From JAGQZY01 sp964588335 (GTDB lineage Bacteria > Bdellovibrionota > Bdellovibrionia > Bdellovibrionales > JAGQZY01): a DNA stretch of 64,000 bases. The position numbers and the translations under genes are program-made. Positions 1 through 8,047 of the stretch are shown in pieces; positions within the stretch are counted from its first letter, which is position 1; each line of letters starts with the position of its first letter. A model generated the notes under the pieces. The model was given only the letters and a program-made list of their open reading frames with translations. It was not told the DNA's origin and did not search any database. Where the stretch lies: positions 62,001 through 126,000 of the forward strand of contig CAZPOV010000006.1 of the NCBI GenBank assembly GCA_964588335.1, written 5' to 3'.

Positions 1-376
1 CCTTGCGCGCTGCCCTTACCTGCAAATCACTAAACAGAACGTTCAACCTTTGGTGGGAACTGATCTCTGCTGGGGTAAAATATTTTTTGTCTTTCGGAAA
101 ACCAAGTGCCTTCTTCAGACCGTGATGATCGATTTTGATAATCTCTTTCTCCATCCAAGGCTCTGGAACCAGAATCCAAGTTGTCAAAATATCGAGAGCC
201 GGCTTTTTTTGATAGGTCGATTTGCCATGAATCAGCTGCAACATCTCTTGTGCCACTGTAACCATGGGCTTCACGCGCCCGGATTCTTGAATCGGCAAAG
301 ATTCAAACGTGAACCCCTCGGCAAAGCCAAAGTTGGGTACTAAGAGCAACAGAATGAATAATCCTTTTTTCATCAT
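1..376 (-). CDS. CcsA/ResC-like cytochrome c biogenesis protein, N-terminal part (partial)
   Basis: The leftward frame opens at an ATG (376-374) that shares ATGA with the ResB stop and stays open to the window edge, giving about 125 residues. The product starts with Met-Met-Lys-Lys, a hydrophobic export segment, then a periplasmic region containing Gln-Glu-Ser-Gly-Arg-Val-Lys-Pro-Met. That resembles the region preceding the CcsA membrane domain in proteobacterial system II cytochrome c assembly proteins. Its partner ResB is directly upstream and translationally coupled. The CcsA helices and haem-handling Trp-rich motif would lie outside the window and cannot be seen, so the family call leans on the motif and the neighbour. 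Confidence 0.7.
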   Translation of the reverse strand, partial: MMKKGLFILLLLVPNFGFAEGFTFESLPIQESGRVKPMVTVAQEMLQLIHGKSTYQKKPALDILTTWILVPEPWMEKEIIKIDHHGLKKALGFPKDKKYFTPAEISSHQRLNVLFSDLQVRAARK

Positions 377-1764
377 GACTTCACCTTTTTCGATCGAAAA
401 TAAAACAAATGGATAATACCAAACACGATCATCAGACTGCCAGCATACTTAAAAGGACGCCCAGGATCGTAGTTAACAGATAGAATCGACATCGTCGGCC
501 GCCCCATCTCATCTTCTTGAAAGCTGGATTGATAAAATGTGAAACCACCATAGTAAAGCGGCTCATTCATCGAGATCGTGGTTGAAAGCTTGTCGCCCTC
601 GGCGTCTTTAACAGTCACATCGCTTTCGTAGGAAGCTGCACGCCGAGTTCCTTGATAACGACCGACACGAAACTCATCCAATTTTAGAGCAAAATCCAGG
701 GGCAATTGTCGATTGCCATAAATCAACACATGATGGGCATCATTGGAAAACAAACGCACTGAGGAATTCAATCCCGTCCAATACTCGTTACCATCAAATT
801 GAAACCGAATGGCTTGAACCGTGCCTTCGGCTTTACTTTCAATGGGTTCGTACTCCCAACGTTGGGTGGCGTGATTCATAAATTTCAAGATTCGGAAGGT
901 CAACCCCATCCACCCGGTCTGGATCGACTCCCCGGCTTTCACAGTGCCCGAATCGGTCATGCCATTTTTACTGGCTGTAAACACTTTGTAGTTAAGCTCT
1001 TCGGATAGGCCATCGGTTTCAATCAGTAAAACATTGCCACTGGTGTATTTAAACAGACCCTTTTTTCCCAAAACTATTTTGGCCGGCCCCATATCCTTTA
1101 CATCAAAGGACTCTTTACCCAAAAGCAACCAATCGGATTCGCTGACTCTTTCATTGGCAATTTGAAATCGCAAACCAGCGCCATCGGTCACTTTTGTTGA
1201 TTCTTCAATTTTGTTTTGCGGAATCGCGTAAGGTCGATACCCATCGATAACAATCTTGTCGTTGCCTGCGGGAACCACAAACGGATTCTCGGGGGACGGA
1301 GGGTTTTTAATAAAGTTCACTTCCCGTTCAAAAACAGGCCGCATTCCACCGGACATCAATCCGCTGTACAGAATGATATCAGTCTGACCGACTGTGACTC
1401 GCTTACGAGTCTCGTTGATATTAAAGGCCATCGAGCCATCAACACCATAATAACGAGTGGCAATCGAACCGCCGATTAAAATAAGAATTCCAACATGAGC
1501 CGAGATGAAACCGATGTGACGTTTTTTCCAGGGATAACGATCGATGATCACGGCGATCAAATTAATCGAAAGGAGGAGAAAAATACCGTAAGAGTACCAT
1601 GAGTGATAAACGGTTTCTTGCGCCCGCTTGGCATCTTGATAAATCGACTCGACGATTGTTCCCCACGCTGACATTGTGCCCATCGCCAGAATCACAAACA
1701 CCGCCAACTTCAAGGATGCAAATTTTTTATTAATTTTTCGGAATGTGGATTGTGATTTAGCCAT
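373..1764 (-). CDS. resB: ResB/Ccs1-like cytochrome c biogenesis protein
   Basis: About 463 residues. ResB proteins work with CcsA to deliver haem and keep apocytochrome c reduced on the periplasmic side of the inner membrane. Hydrophobic segments lie near residues 20-37, 60-75 and 85-105, a large periplasmic domain follows, and there is a final helix near the C terminus. The stretch Glu-Pro-Leu-Tyr-Tyr-Gly-Gly-Phe-Thr-Phe-Tyr-Gln-Ser just before the last helix is typical of ResB. I chose the ATG at 1764 because AAGAGG sits just upstream; an earlier start at 1830 would run deep into the preceding gene. The gene overlaps the amidohydrolase stop by 8 nt and its own stop overlaps the CcsA-like start. 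Confidence 0.85.
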   Translation of the reverse strand: MAKSQSTFRKINKKFASLKLAVFVILAMGTMSAWGTIVESIYQDAKRAQETVYHSWYSYGIFLLLSINLIAVIIDRYPWKKRHIGFISAHVGILILIGGSIATRYYGVDGSMAFNINETRKRVTVGQTDIILYSGLMSGGMRPVFEREVNFIKNPPSPENPFVVPAGNDKIVIDGYRPYAIPQNKIEESTKVTDGAGLRFQIANERVSESDWLLLGKESFDVKDMGPAKIVLGKKGLFKYTSGNVLLIETDGLSEELNYKVFTASKNGMTDSGTVKAGESIQTGWMGLTFRILKFMNHATQRWEYEPIESKAEGTVQAIRFQFDGNEYWTGLNSSVRLFSNDAHHVLIYGNRQLPLDFALKLDEFRVGRYQGTRRAASYESDVTVKDAEGDKLSTTISMNEPLYYGGFTFYQSSFQEDEMGRPTMSILSVNYDPGRPFKYAGSLMIVFGIIHLFYFRSKKVKS

Positions 1765-2575
1765 TGAGCCTCTTTTGCAATCCGCTTTGTATGGCTGACA
1801 AAGCAGTTTCAAGTTTTGCCTGAATTTCACTTAATTTTTCGGTCTTTAATTGTTTTGTATCTTCGTCCATATATTGTGCCCTATTCAATTCAATTTGAAC
1901 AGTGTGGAATCCGTTTTCAGGCTCACCATATGTTTTGGTGATTCCACCACCAACATAAGGCCAATTGTATGCGACTTGAAATCCCGCTTGTTGAAAGGCA
2001 TCAAGGACCTCATCTTTAAAGTCTGCAGCCGCACTGGCGCCGTGCTGATCACTAATAACAACCTCGGCTCTCTTTTCACCAGGATCGGGATGAAATCGAG
2101 TGCCCTCGGATGGCATGCTATGAAGATCCAAATGATAAACTTGGGGATGCTTGGCTTTTAATTTCAGGCGCATGTCCTGAATTAAATCATGAAACGGTAA
2201 ATAATATTTTTTAACTAAAGTGTCATGCAACTCAGCCGTCATCGGCGACGGAATCAAGGCCTCGCCGTGAGTGGTCACACTCCAATGCAAACCTTTTGGG
2301 TGCGTTCCGGAGGGATGCTTGGCTCCCTCAACAGCGTCCGCATCAAACTCATCGGGCGTGCGATTGGGATCAACAACGTAGCGGTGCCAGGGCGTGATAA
2401 AAGACTGAATGTGAAGATTTTGGAGAGCCGGGGCGTAGAGAGTGTCGACAAATCGATCCACATCGCGCATCAACGTCACCTCGGGCAGACCTTGCAACCA
2501 AGTCACTTCTTTAGGAACTTGCTCCCCGGAATGGGGAATCGAAACAAAAAAAGGTAAATCCCTTGCTGAAGACAT
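1757..2575 (-). CDS. N-formylglutamate amidohydrolase family protein
   Basis: A 272-residue cytoplasmic protein without a signal peptide. The opening (Phe-Val-Ser-Ile-Pro-His-Ser-Gly-Glu), the Asp-Pro-Asn-Arg segment near residue 69, His-Leu-Asp-Leu-His-Ser-Met-Pro near 147 and the late Gln-Ile-Glu-Leu-Asn-Arg are characteristic of the metal-dependent N-formylglutamate amidohydrolase family. In histidine breakdown this enzyme yields glutamate and formate. No hut genes are nearby, so the natural substrate may differ. It is the first gene of a leftward unit with resB and ccsA, divergent from pduO across 108 bp. Confidence 0.85.
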   Translation of the reverse strand: MSSARDLPFFVSIPHSGEQVPKEVTWLQGLPEVTLMRDVDRFVDTLYAPALQNLHIQSFITPWHRYVVDPNRTPDEFDADAVEGAKHPSGTHPKGLHWSVTTHGEALIPSPMTAELHDTLVKKYYLPFHDLIQDMRLKLKAKHPQVYHLDLHSMPSEGTRFHPDPGEKRAEVVISDQHGASAAADFKDEVLDAFQQAGFQVAYNWPYVGGGITKTYGEPENGFHTVQIELNRAQYMDEDTKQLKTEKLSEIQAKLETALSAIQSGLQKRLNG

Positions 2576-2683
2576 ATAATTTCAATAGTTTGGATCGGCG
2601 GCAAAAACAATGGATTTCCCTAAATTGACCCCCTATTGCGCATAGGATAAATTGAGGTCGACAAAGGCCAAGCGGGAGCAGAA

Positions 2684-3238
2684 ATGAAGATTTACACAAA
2701 AAATGGAGACCAGGGACAAACCACGCTTGTTGACGGCAGTCCGATTGCAAAATCGGATGCACGCTTAAAAACCTATGGCACCGTCGATGAGCTCAATGCC
2801 CATGTTGGCCTCCTGACTTCAATGCTCGATAATGAGGCAAAACTAGAGCCCTTGGTCGCTGATTTGCGCGAGATGCAAAACTGGTTGTTTCAGCTCGGTA
2901 GCCAATTGGCCTGTGCCGACGCTGAAATGTCAAAAAAGCTGCCCACTATTGAAGAATCTCAAATCACGCGAATTGAGAATTGGATTGACCAGTGGGATCA
3001 GGAGCTTCCTACCTTAAAAAACTTTATCCTTCCTGGCGGACACTTGGCCGCCTCGCAAGCCCATGTCTGCCGAACAGTGGCTCGACGAGCCGAAAGAGCC
3101 TGTGTGAGCCTTAACGATCTGTCTGAACTTTCTGTACCGGCTGTGGCATTTTTAAATCGTGTCTCTGATTATTTCTTTGTCCTATCGCGCTTGATCAACC
3201 ATCGCATGGAAGTGGCCAGTATCGAGTGGAAGCCTTAG
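2684..3238 (+). CDS. pduO: Cob(I)alamin adenosyltransferase, PduO/MMAB type
   Basis: A 184-residue cytoplasmic enzyme that transfers the adenosyl group of ATP to cob(I)alamin to make coenzyme B12. The N-terminal Tyr-Thr-Lys-Asn-Gly-Asp-Gln-Gly-Gln-Thr-Thr is the ATP-binding signature. Tyr-Gly-Thr-Val-Asp-Glu-Leu-Asn-Ala near residue 32 and Phe-Ile-Leu-Pro-Gly-Gly followed by an Arg-rich helix near 115-140 are also hallmarks, and the length is normal for the family. It is followed after 3 nt by the GNAT-like gene, so the two are probably cotranscribed. No cobalamin biosynthesis genes lie nearby, consistent with salvage use. Confidence 0.92.
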   Translation: MKIYTKNGDQGQTTLVDGSPIAKSDARLKTYGTVDELNAHVGLLTSMLDNEAKLEPLVADLREMQNWLFQLGSQLACADAEMSKKLPTIEESQITRIENWIDQWDQELPTLKNFILPGGHLAASQAHVCRTVARRAERACVSLNDLSELSVPAVAFLNRVSDYFFVLSRLINHRMEVASIEWKP

Positions 3239-3241
3239 TTC

Positions 3242-4354
3242 ATGAAATTATTTCGAGCCACCCAGCAAGATGACGAAGACCTGAAACGATTTTTTGGCGA
3301 GCAGGTTGTACCGGGGATTTACAACTACCGAGTCACCCGCCCCAATTCATTTTTTGATCAGTACAAGCTGACCACCGACGACCATCAAACATTTTTATTG
3401 CGCGATGACGATCAAAAAATTCAAGCGATGGCCTCCATTTTATTCCGCAAAGGTTATGTCAATGCTCAAGAACAGACCGTCGGTTATGTCACCGATTTGC
3501 GAGTTTCAGGATCTCGCAAGGCCACCTTGTCTTGGGGCAAAGAATTTGTTCCTGTGATGGAAAGTGAAATTGACAAAAGAAACTGCCAGTTCATTTTTTC
3601 TGACCTCGAACAATACGAAAGCAAAGCCTATAACACCCTACTACGGCGACGCAGCCGCTTGAGTCGCATGCCCCGCTATCACCTATTTCGCAAATTTAAT
3701 ATCATTGTTATTTACGGCAAAGCATTTTTTGCAGACCCGCTGTTACGAAGTATCAAAATTGATTACGGCCGCACCGAAGACGCTGAGGCTATCAGCCGTT
3801 ACCTGATGGAAAAATCAGTCCGTCGCCCTTTGCGTTTCAATTTAAGTGTTGAAGAGTTGGAACGTCGATGTCGTGAATGGCCCAACTTTTCGATACAAAA
3901 TTTTATCGTCGCACGCAATCAAGACGGTAAAATAATCGGTTGTATGGCCCCTTGGAACAATCGCGATGTGCAACGAGTGATCGCTGATAAATACCACCAC
4001 AAATCTTTTCAGGTTTACTCAACCAGCCGCACACTTTCCGCCCTGCGCCTGGCACGGCCGCTGCCCAAACCTGGCGATCCTTTTAAAGTCAAACACATCA
4101 CTCATGCCGCTTATGACAATCCCGATATTTTCAATTCGTTACTGACCCGAGCCTTTGATGATTGCAGCAACCAAGAACTTTTAATTTACCCCAACTACTA
4201 CGGCGACTACGCCACGCGGCCACCGGCTTCGTTTGTGCACGTTAAAATTCCCTACGGTTTTTATACATTACTAGAAAACCAAAAAACTTTACCGCGCTAC
4301 TTACACCCCAACCCATTCACAAAGGCTCCGGACTTTCAGTTTTGCTACTTTTAA
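3242..4354 (+). CDS. GNAT-like acetyltransferase domain protein
   Basis: A 370-residue soluble protein. The first ~140 residues have the order expected of a GNAT fold: an early acidic stretch, beta strands around Ala-Met-Ala-Ser-Ile, then Gly-Tyr-Val-Thr-Asp-Leu-Arg-Val leading to a Ser-Arg-Lys-Ala loop that could hold the acetyl-CoA pyrophosphate. A second similar half begins near residue 175 (Ile-Asp-Tyr-Gly-Arg-Thr-Glu-Asp-Ala-Glu-Ala-Ile). A double-GNAT arrangement is therefore possible. It starts 3 nt after pduO. I do not recognise a substrate. Confidence 0.6.
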   Translation: MKLFRATQQDDEDLKRFFGEQVVPGIYNYRVTRPNSFFDQYKLTTDDHQTFLLRDDDQKIQAMASILFRKGYVNAQEQTVGYVTDLRVSGSRKATLSWGKEFVPVMESEIDKRNCQFIFSDLEQYESKAYNTLLRRRSRLSRMPRYHLFRKFNIIVIYGKAFFADPLLRSIKIDYGRTEDAEAISRYLMEKSVRRPLRFNLSVEELERRCREWPNFSIQNFIVARNQDGKIIGCMAPWNNRDVQRVIADKYHHKSFQVYSTSRTLSALRLARPLPKPGDPFKVKHITHAAYDNPDIFNSLLTRAFDDCSNQELLIYPNYYGDYATRPPASFVHVKIPYGFYTLLENQKTLPRYLHPNPFTKAPDFQFCYF

Positions 4355-4606
4355 GACCTTTAAAAGGCTGTAAAAACTGCTTATTAACTAGCGGTTGATG
4401 TTACGCGCAATCTAATTTGGCACCAAAATTTTGCTTATACCTAATGCCCCAAAGCAACCTAAAGACCTCTGGGCCCGACAAATCATAAGATTTTGTAATA
4501 AATTTACGAACCATGAAATCTTTTTCGTACCGCAAAAATCAAAACTTTGGTTGATTGTCGCTGGGACAACAAGAGGGCAAACAAACAACAAAAAGGGGCA
4601 ACGACA

Positions 4607-5290
4607 ATGCAGAATATCTGTTTACTCTATTCGGGGCGAAGAGGGTTAGATGATCCAGCGACGAGAATTTCGGTTTTAAGAATTCCAGAAGTTTCTCGCA
4701 AATTAAAAGAGGCACAAAGATTGGTTGATGAGATTATTGGGACATCTCTGAAAATTGATCTTTACTCTTACGTACAATCCAGTGACAGCGAATTCAATTC
4801 CAATGCCAGTCTTAAAGCTTTAGTGGCGGCGACTGTGCAAGTCGGACTGTTTGATCGCTTCGTCAAATACAGAAACCGTCCAAAGTTTTTAGTTGGGCCA
4901 ATCAATGGCAACTCAGCGATGGCAGTTTGCGCCGGAATGCAAGAGTTTCGCAACTTCATTGAAAACAGTGATTTCTGCAAAGAAAACTCTTTGATGGCTC
5001 GCTACACTCAACAGGGCACCAAACTAACGGGAGTTAAACTGGAGGAGTATGGGGCTCTGATGTGGAATCCTGAAGGCTTTTATCAAAACCTTGAGGCTGA
5101 GAAAAAGGAAGCCATCAAGATTGTTGAAGAGCTGAGTCTAAACAATCTACTCACCCAATGTGTGCATTTGGGGCCCACCTTCGATTTTCGACAAGAGGAA
5201 TTTGCCAACGTCGGACTCGATGGCTTGGCATCAATGAGTTCCATTGAAATGGACCCCATCCTTAACAGTTTTTGGAAATCAGCCATTTAA
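4607..5290 (+). CDS. Unknown protein, possibly a degenerate malonyltransferase (FabD)-like fold
   Basis: 227 residues from the ATG at 4607, which has an AAGGGGC ribosome site upstream. No signal peptide. The order of elements recalls acyl-carrier-protein malonyltransferases: an N-terminal Leu-Leu-Tyr-Ser-Gly-Arg-Arg-Gly where FabD has its FPGQGSQ motif, a helix where FabD has its Gln-Pro-Ala region, then Val-Gly-Pro-Ile-Asn-Gly-Asn-Ser-Ala where FabD carries the nucleophile elbow GHSLGE. The catalytic serine position is not conserved in that alignment, so if the relationship is real the protein is inactive as a transferase. This is inference by eye; hypothetical protein is the safe label. The secreted protein gene follows after 13 nt. 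Confidence 0.6.
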   Translation: MQNICLLYSGRRGLDDPATRISVLRIPEVSRKLKEAQRLVDEIIGTSLKIDLYSYVQSSDSEFNSNASLKALVAATVQVGLFDRFVKYRNRPKFLVGPINGNSAMAVCAGMQEFRNFIENSDFCKENSLMARYTQQGTKLTGVKLEEYGALMWNPEGFYQNLEAEKKEAIKIVEELSLNNLLTQCVHLGPTFDFRQEEFANVGLDGLASMSSIEMDPILNSFWKSAI

Positions 5291-5303
5291 GTCAGGGATC
5301 AGC

Positions 5304-5849
5304 ATGCAAATTATAGTGGTGTTAACCTTTGTTTTTGCCGCCTTCAACGCGGCGGCCGAGGCTCTGATTGAAGAGCCTCTTAGCGCAATTTTAAATGGCT
5401 CCTACTATGTCAACGGACAAGTGGGAGCGCCGGGGACTTATCTTAACTGCAAGGCGGGAAACAATATCGAGGTTGAGTTTGTCGACGATGCGATTCAGAT
5501 TCAGGGTCTGACTCATTCACCGATTTCTTTTAAAGACATCAATCAGGGGCCGGTCGGAATTCCGGGGCCACTGGTTGGTTTTTCTCAACGCCGCACAACT
5601 TTCAAAGAAGTGACCTCGCAACATTACCAATTGTTAAGTCAGCATCGTGATTGCGAGCCTTTATTGAGCAATATCGGTTGCTTTGGCAAAAAGTGGCGAA
5701 CCACGGCGTCGGTGGTTTTCTACATCGACACCGATAGCAGCGGCGACACGGTTTGGACGGTTATGGACTTTCTTTATCAGCCTTTTGCAAATGTCGAAAC
5801 TGAGATCTGCCAATTGCAGCAAACACCGCGCGCGTTCACCCGCTTATAA
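5304..5849 (+). CDS. Secreted protein of unknown function
   Basis: 181 residues from the ATG at 5304, preceded by AGGGATC. A signal peptide is evident: Met-Gln-Ile-Ile-Val-Val-Leu-Thr-Phe and so on, ending in Ala-Ala-Ala-Glu-Ala. The mature part has several cysteines (Leu-Asn-Cys-Lys, Asp-Cys-Glu, Gly-Cys-Phe, Ile-Cys-Gln), which may form disulphides in the periplasm. It is 13 nt downstream of the FabD-like gene and probably cotranscribed. It converges on pal, leaving only 4 nt between stops. No family recognised. Confidence 0.65.
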   Translation: MQIIVVLTFVFAAFNAAAEALIEEPLSAILNGSYYVNGQVGAPGTYLNCKAGNNIEVEFVDDAIQIQGLTHSPISFKDINQGPVGIPGPLVGFSQRRTTFKEVTSQHYQLLSQHRDCEPLLSNIGCFGKKWRTTASVVFYIDTDSSGDTVWTVMDFLYQPFANVETEICQLQQTPRAFTRL

Positions 5850-5853
5850 GATA

Positions 5854-6339
5854 TTATTCGGTTAAAGGCACAAAGTTAGCCCGGCGGTTCTTCGCATAGG
5901 CCTGTTCGGAGTCACTGTCGTCTAAAGGCTTTTCTTCGCCGTAACTTAAAACAGTCAAACGCTTTTCATCAATGCCCAAGCCCACCAAGTGATTTTTTAC
6001 TTTTCGAGCTCTTCTTTCTCCTAAGGTCAAATTGTATTCAATGGAACCACGAGCATCACAGTGCCCCTCAACCTGCAAAGTTTTATCAGGATTGTTTCTC
6101 ATCCATTGGGCATTCTTTTGCAGCTTGTCTTCGGCCTCAGCACTCAAACTTGCCTTGTCGTATGGAAAATTGATGGAATAAAGCCCATCCACTTGTCCAC
6201 TGTCAGAGTCGATGACGCCACCAATAGGCTCTGAGGTGATTCCTGGAGCGACTTCTTCGGCATCTGTGGTCTTGTTTTTTGAAGAGCAGGCTGAAATAGC
6301 AAACAGGCACATGACTATGAGAGAAATTTTGCGAAGCAA
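5854..6339 (-). CDS. pal: Peptidoglycan-associated lipoprotein (Pal/OmpA C-terminal domain)
   Basis: 161 residues. The signal ends in a lipobox (Ile-Ser-Ala-Cys), so the protein is anchored in the outer membrane. From about residue 50 it carries an OmpA-like peptidoglycan-binding domain: Ile-Asn-Phe-Pro-Tyr-Asp, Val-Glu-Gly-His-Cys-Asp-Ala-Arg-Gly, Asn-Leu-Thr-Leu-Gly-Glu-Arg-Arg-Ala, and the terminal Asn-Arg-Arg-Ala. The start is a TTG with a strong AAGGAGGT site 4-5 nt upstream. It lies 10 nt downstream of gspE rather than beside tolB, so this copy appears to belong to the secretion operon. It may be one of several Pal paralogues in the genome. Confidence 0.9.
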   Translation of the reverse strand: MLRKISLIVMCLFAISACSSKNKTTDAEEVAPGITSEPIGGVIDSDSGQVDGLYSINFPYDKASLSAEAEDKLQKNAQWMRNNPDKTLQVEGHCDARGSIEYNLTLGERRARKVKNHLVGLGIDEKRLTVLSYGEEKPLDDSDSEQAYAKNRRANFVPLTE

Positions 6340-6349
6340 AGGGACCTCC

Positions 6350-8041
6350 TTATAGGTCTTCTTGAGTGTTCGAAAGAAGTTCTTCGATGGTCGTGATTCC
6401 TTGAATCACTTTTTGAAGACCATGATCTCGGAAAGTTTTCATTCCTTGTTCAATGGCTTTCTTTTTAATGGCACCCGAGTCTTTTCGTTGCATCACCAGG
6501 GTCCGAACCTCTTCGGTCACAGTTAAAAGTTCTTGAATCAATGTTCGTCCAATATAACCTTTATTATTGCATTTGTTGCAGCCGACGGCTTTATGAATAT
6601 TATGACCCTCGATTTGCGCCGCTGAGAGTCCAAGATTTCGCATTTCGATTTCCGAAGGTTGATGCGCGACTTTGCAATGGGGACAGAGAACTCGAACCAG
6701 CCGTTGCGAAATAACTCCCAGAAGCGAGGTCGCGATCAAAAACGGCTCACAACCCATATCAATCAATCGCGGGAAGGCTCCTGCCGCATCATTGGTGTGA
6801 ATCGTCGACAAAACCAAGTGACCGGTGAGAGATGAGTTGATGGCGATCTCCGCCGTCTCTAAATCACGAATCTCACCAATCATAATGATGTTGGGATCCT
6901 GACGTAAAATAGAGCGCAGTCCGCTGGCAAAAGTTAGACCAATTTTCGAATTCACCTGAATCTGACCAATCCCCGGGATTCGCTGCTCCACCGGATCTTC
7001 GACAGTGATAATATTGGTATCAATCGCATTCAATTGCTGAAGACTGGCATACAGAGTCGTCGACTTTCCCGAACCGGTAGGACCGGTGACTAACAGAATT
7101 CCATAGGTTCTTTCTAACAAACTATCGAGAGCTTTTCGATTCTGTTCCGAAAACCCCAGCTGATCTAAATTCAAAATAACGTTGGACCGATCCTGCAAAC
7201 GCATCACACATCGCTCACCGTGAGAGGTCGGCACTGTGCTCAGACGAACATCGATGTCTTTACCACCGATCTTCAGCGGAATTCGACCATCCTGGGGCAA
7301 ACGCTTTTCGGCGATATTGAGATTTCCCATAACTTTGATTCTTGAAGTGATCGCATTCTGTAGTTTTTTAGGTGGCTTAAAAACGTCGTAAAGCACACCA
7401 TCAACACGAAATCGCACCACCATGTACTTTTCATAAGGCTCAACGTGAATATCAGAAGCCTTTTCTTTGACGGCGCGAGACAACAGAGTGTTAACCAAGC
7501 GGATCACCGGTGCATCGTCATCGGCGGCCTCTAAAAGATCGATAATCGGTTCATCAAGGTCGTAGTCTTCTTCTTCGATCTCGTCCAAACCTTCGAGGGC
7601 GGCGGTGCCCTTCTCGTACACCCGGTTGATAGCGTCGAGGAGCTTCACTTTGGTGGTTAAAATCGGTGAAATTCGCTTTTTAAAAAGCAGACGCAAATCA
7701 TCAAGGACGGTGATATTCAGTGGATTGGTGGTGAGCACAAAGACTTGGTTTTGATCCTCTTTGTAAGGCAAAATTTCAAAAGTCTTGGCATAGTTGATCG
7801 ATATTCCTCTAATCATATCCATCGCGATATCATTGATGATGATATCTTTTGCGAATTTGATACCAATCCGCTGACTGAGTTTTTCCATCACTTTGTCAGT
7901 GGTTGGGTCAACAATCTCCTCAAGACTCTGCCGCACCGTTTTGGTTCCACCGAAATCGGCATCGAGCAAGGTTTGGACTTGCTCGGCCGTCAGGCTGGTG
8001 GACTTTTGAATGATTGTTTCAACGCCAGTTCCTTGTGCCAT
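6350..8041 (-). CDS. gspE: Type II secretion ATPase GspE
   Basis: 563 residues; the cytoplasmic ATPase that powers pseudopilus assembly. An N-terminal N1E-like region (about 10-140) is followed by the nucleotide-binding domain. Walker A is Gly-Pro-Thr-Gly-Ser-Gly-Lys-Ser-Thr at 320-328. The Asp box/Walker B is Ile-Ile-Met-Ile-Gly-Glu-Ile-Arg-Asp at 385-393, followed by a His box (Ser-Thr-Ile-His-Thr-Asn-Asp). A zinc-binding tetracysteine motif (Cys453, Cys456, Cys488, Cys491) is characteristic of GspE/PilB. It follows gspD by 6 nt. An acidic insert near 152-178 joins the N-terminal and catalytic parts. Confidence 0.96.
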   Translation of the reverse strand: MAQGTGVETIIQKSTSLTAEQVQTLLDADFGGTKTVRQSLEEIVDPTTDKVMEKLSQRIGIKFAKDIIINDIAMDMIRGISINYAKTFEILPYKEDQNQVFVLTTNPLNITVLDDLRLLFKKRISPILTTKVKLLDAINRVYEKGTAALEGLDEIEEEDYDLDEPIIDLLEAADDDAPVIRLVNTLLSRAVKEKASDIHVEPYEKYMVVRFRVDGVLYDVFKPPKKLQNAITSRIKVMGNLNIAEKRLPQDGRIPLKIGGKDIDVRLSTVPTSHGERCVMRLQDRSNVILNLDQLGFSEQNRKALDSLLERTYGILLVTGPTGSGKSTTLYASLQQLNAIDTNIITVEDPVEQRIPGIGQIQVNSKIGLTFASGLRSILRQDPNIIMIGEIRDLETAEIAINSSLTGHLVLSTIHTNDAAGAFPRLIDMGCEPFLIATSLLGVISQRLVRVLCPHCKVAHQPSEIEMRNLGLSAAQIEGHNIHKAVGCNKCNNKGYIGRTLIQELLTVTEEVRTLVMQRKDSGAIKKKAIEQGMKTFRDHGLQKVIQGITTIEELLSNTQEDL

Positions 8042-8047
8042 GGACTC

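Noticed and set aside
50..343. Rightward 97-residue reading frame at the window start
   Set aside because: It lies antisense to the CcsA-like gene, which has the export signal, the family motif and coupling to resB.
4420..4440. Sigma-54-like promoter (TTGGCAC followed by TTGC)
   Set aside because: The spacing between the GG and GC elements is 2 bp longer than sigma-54 sites allow.
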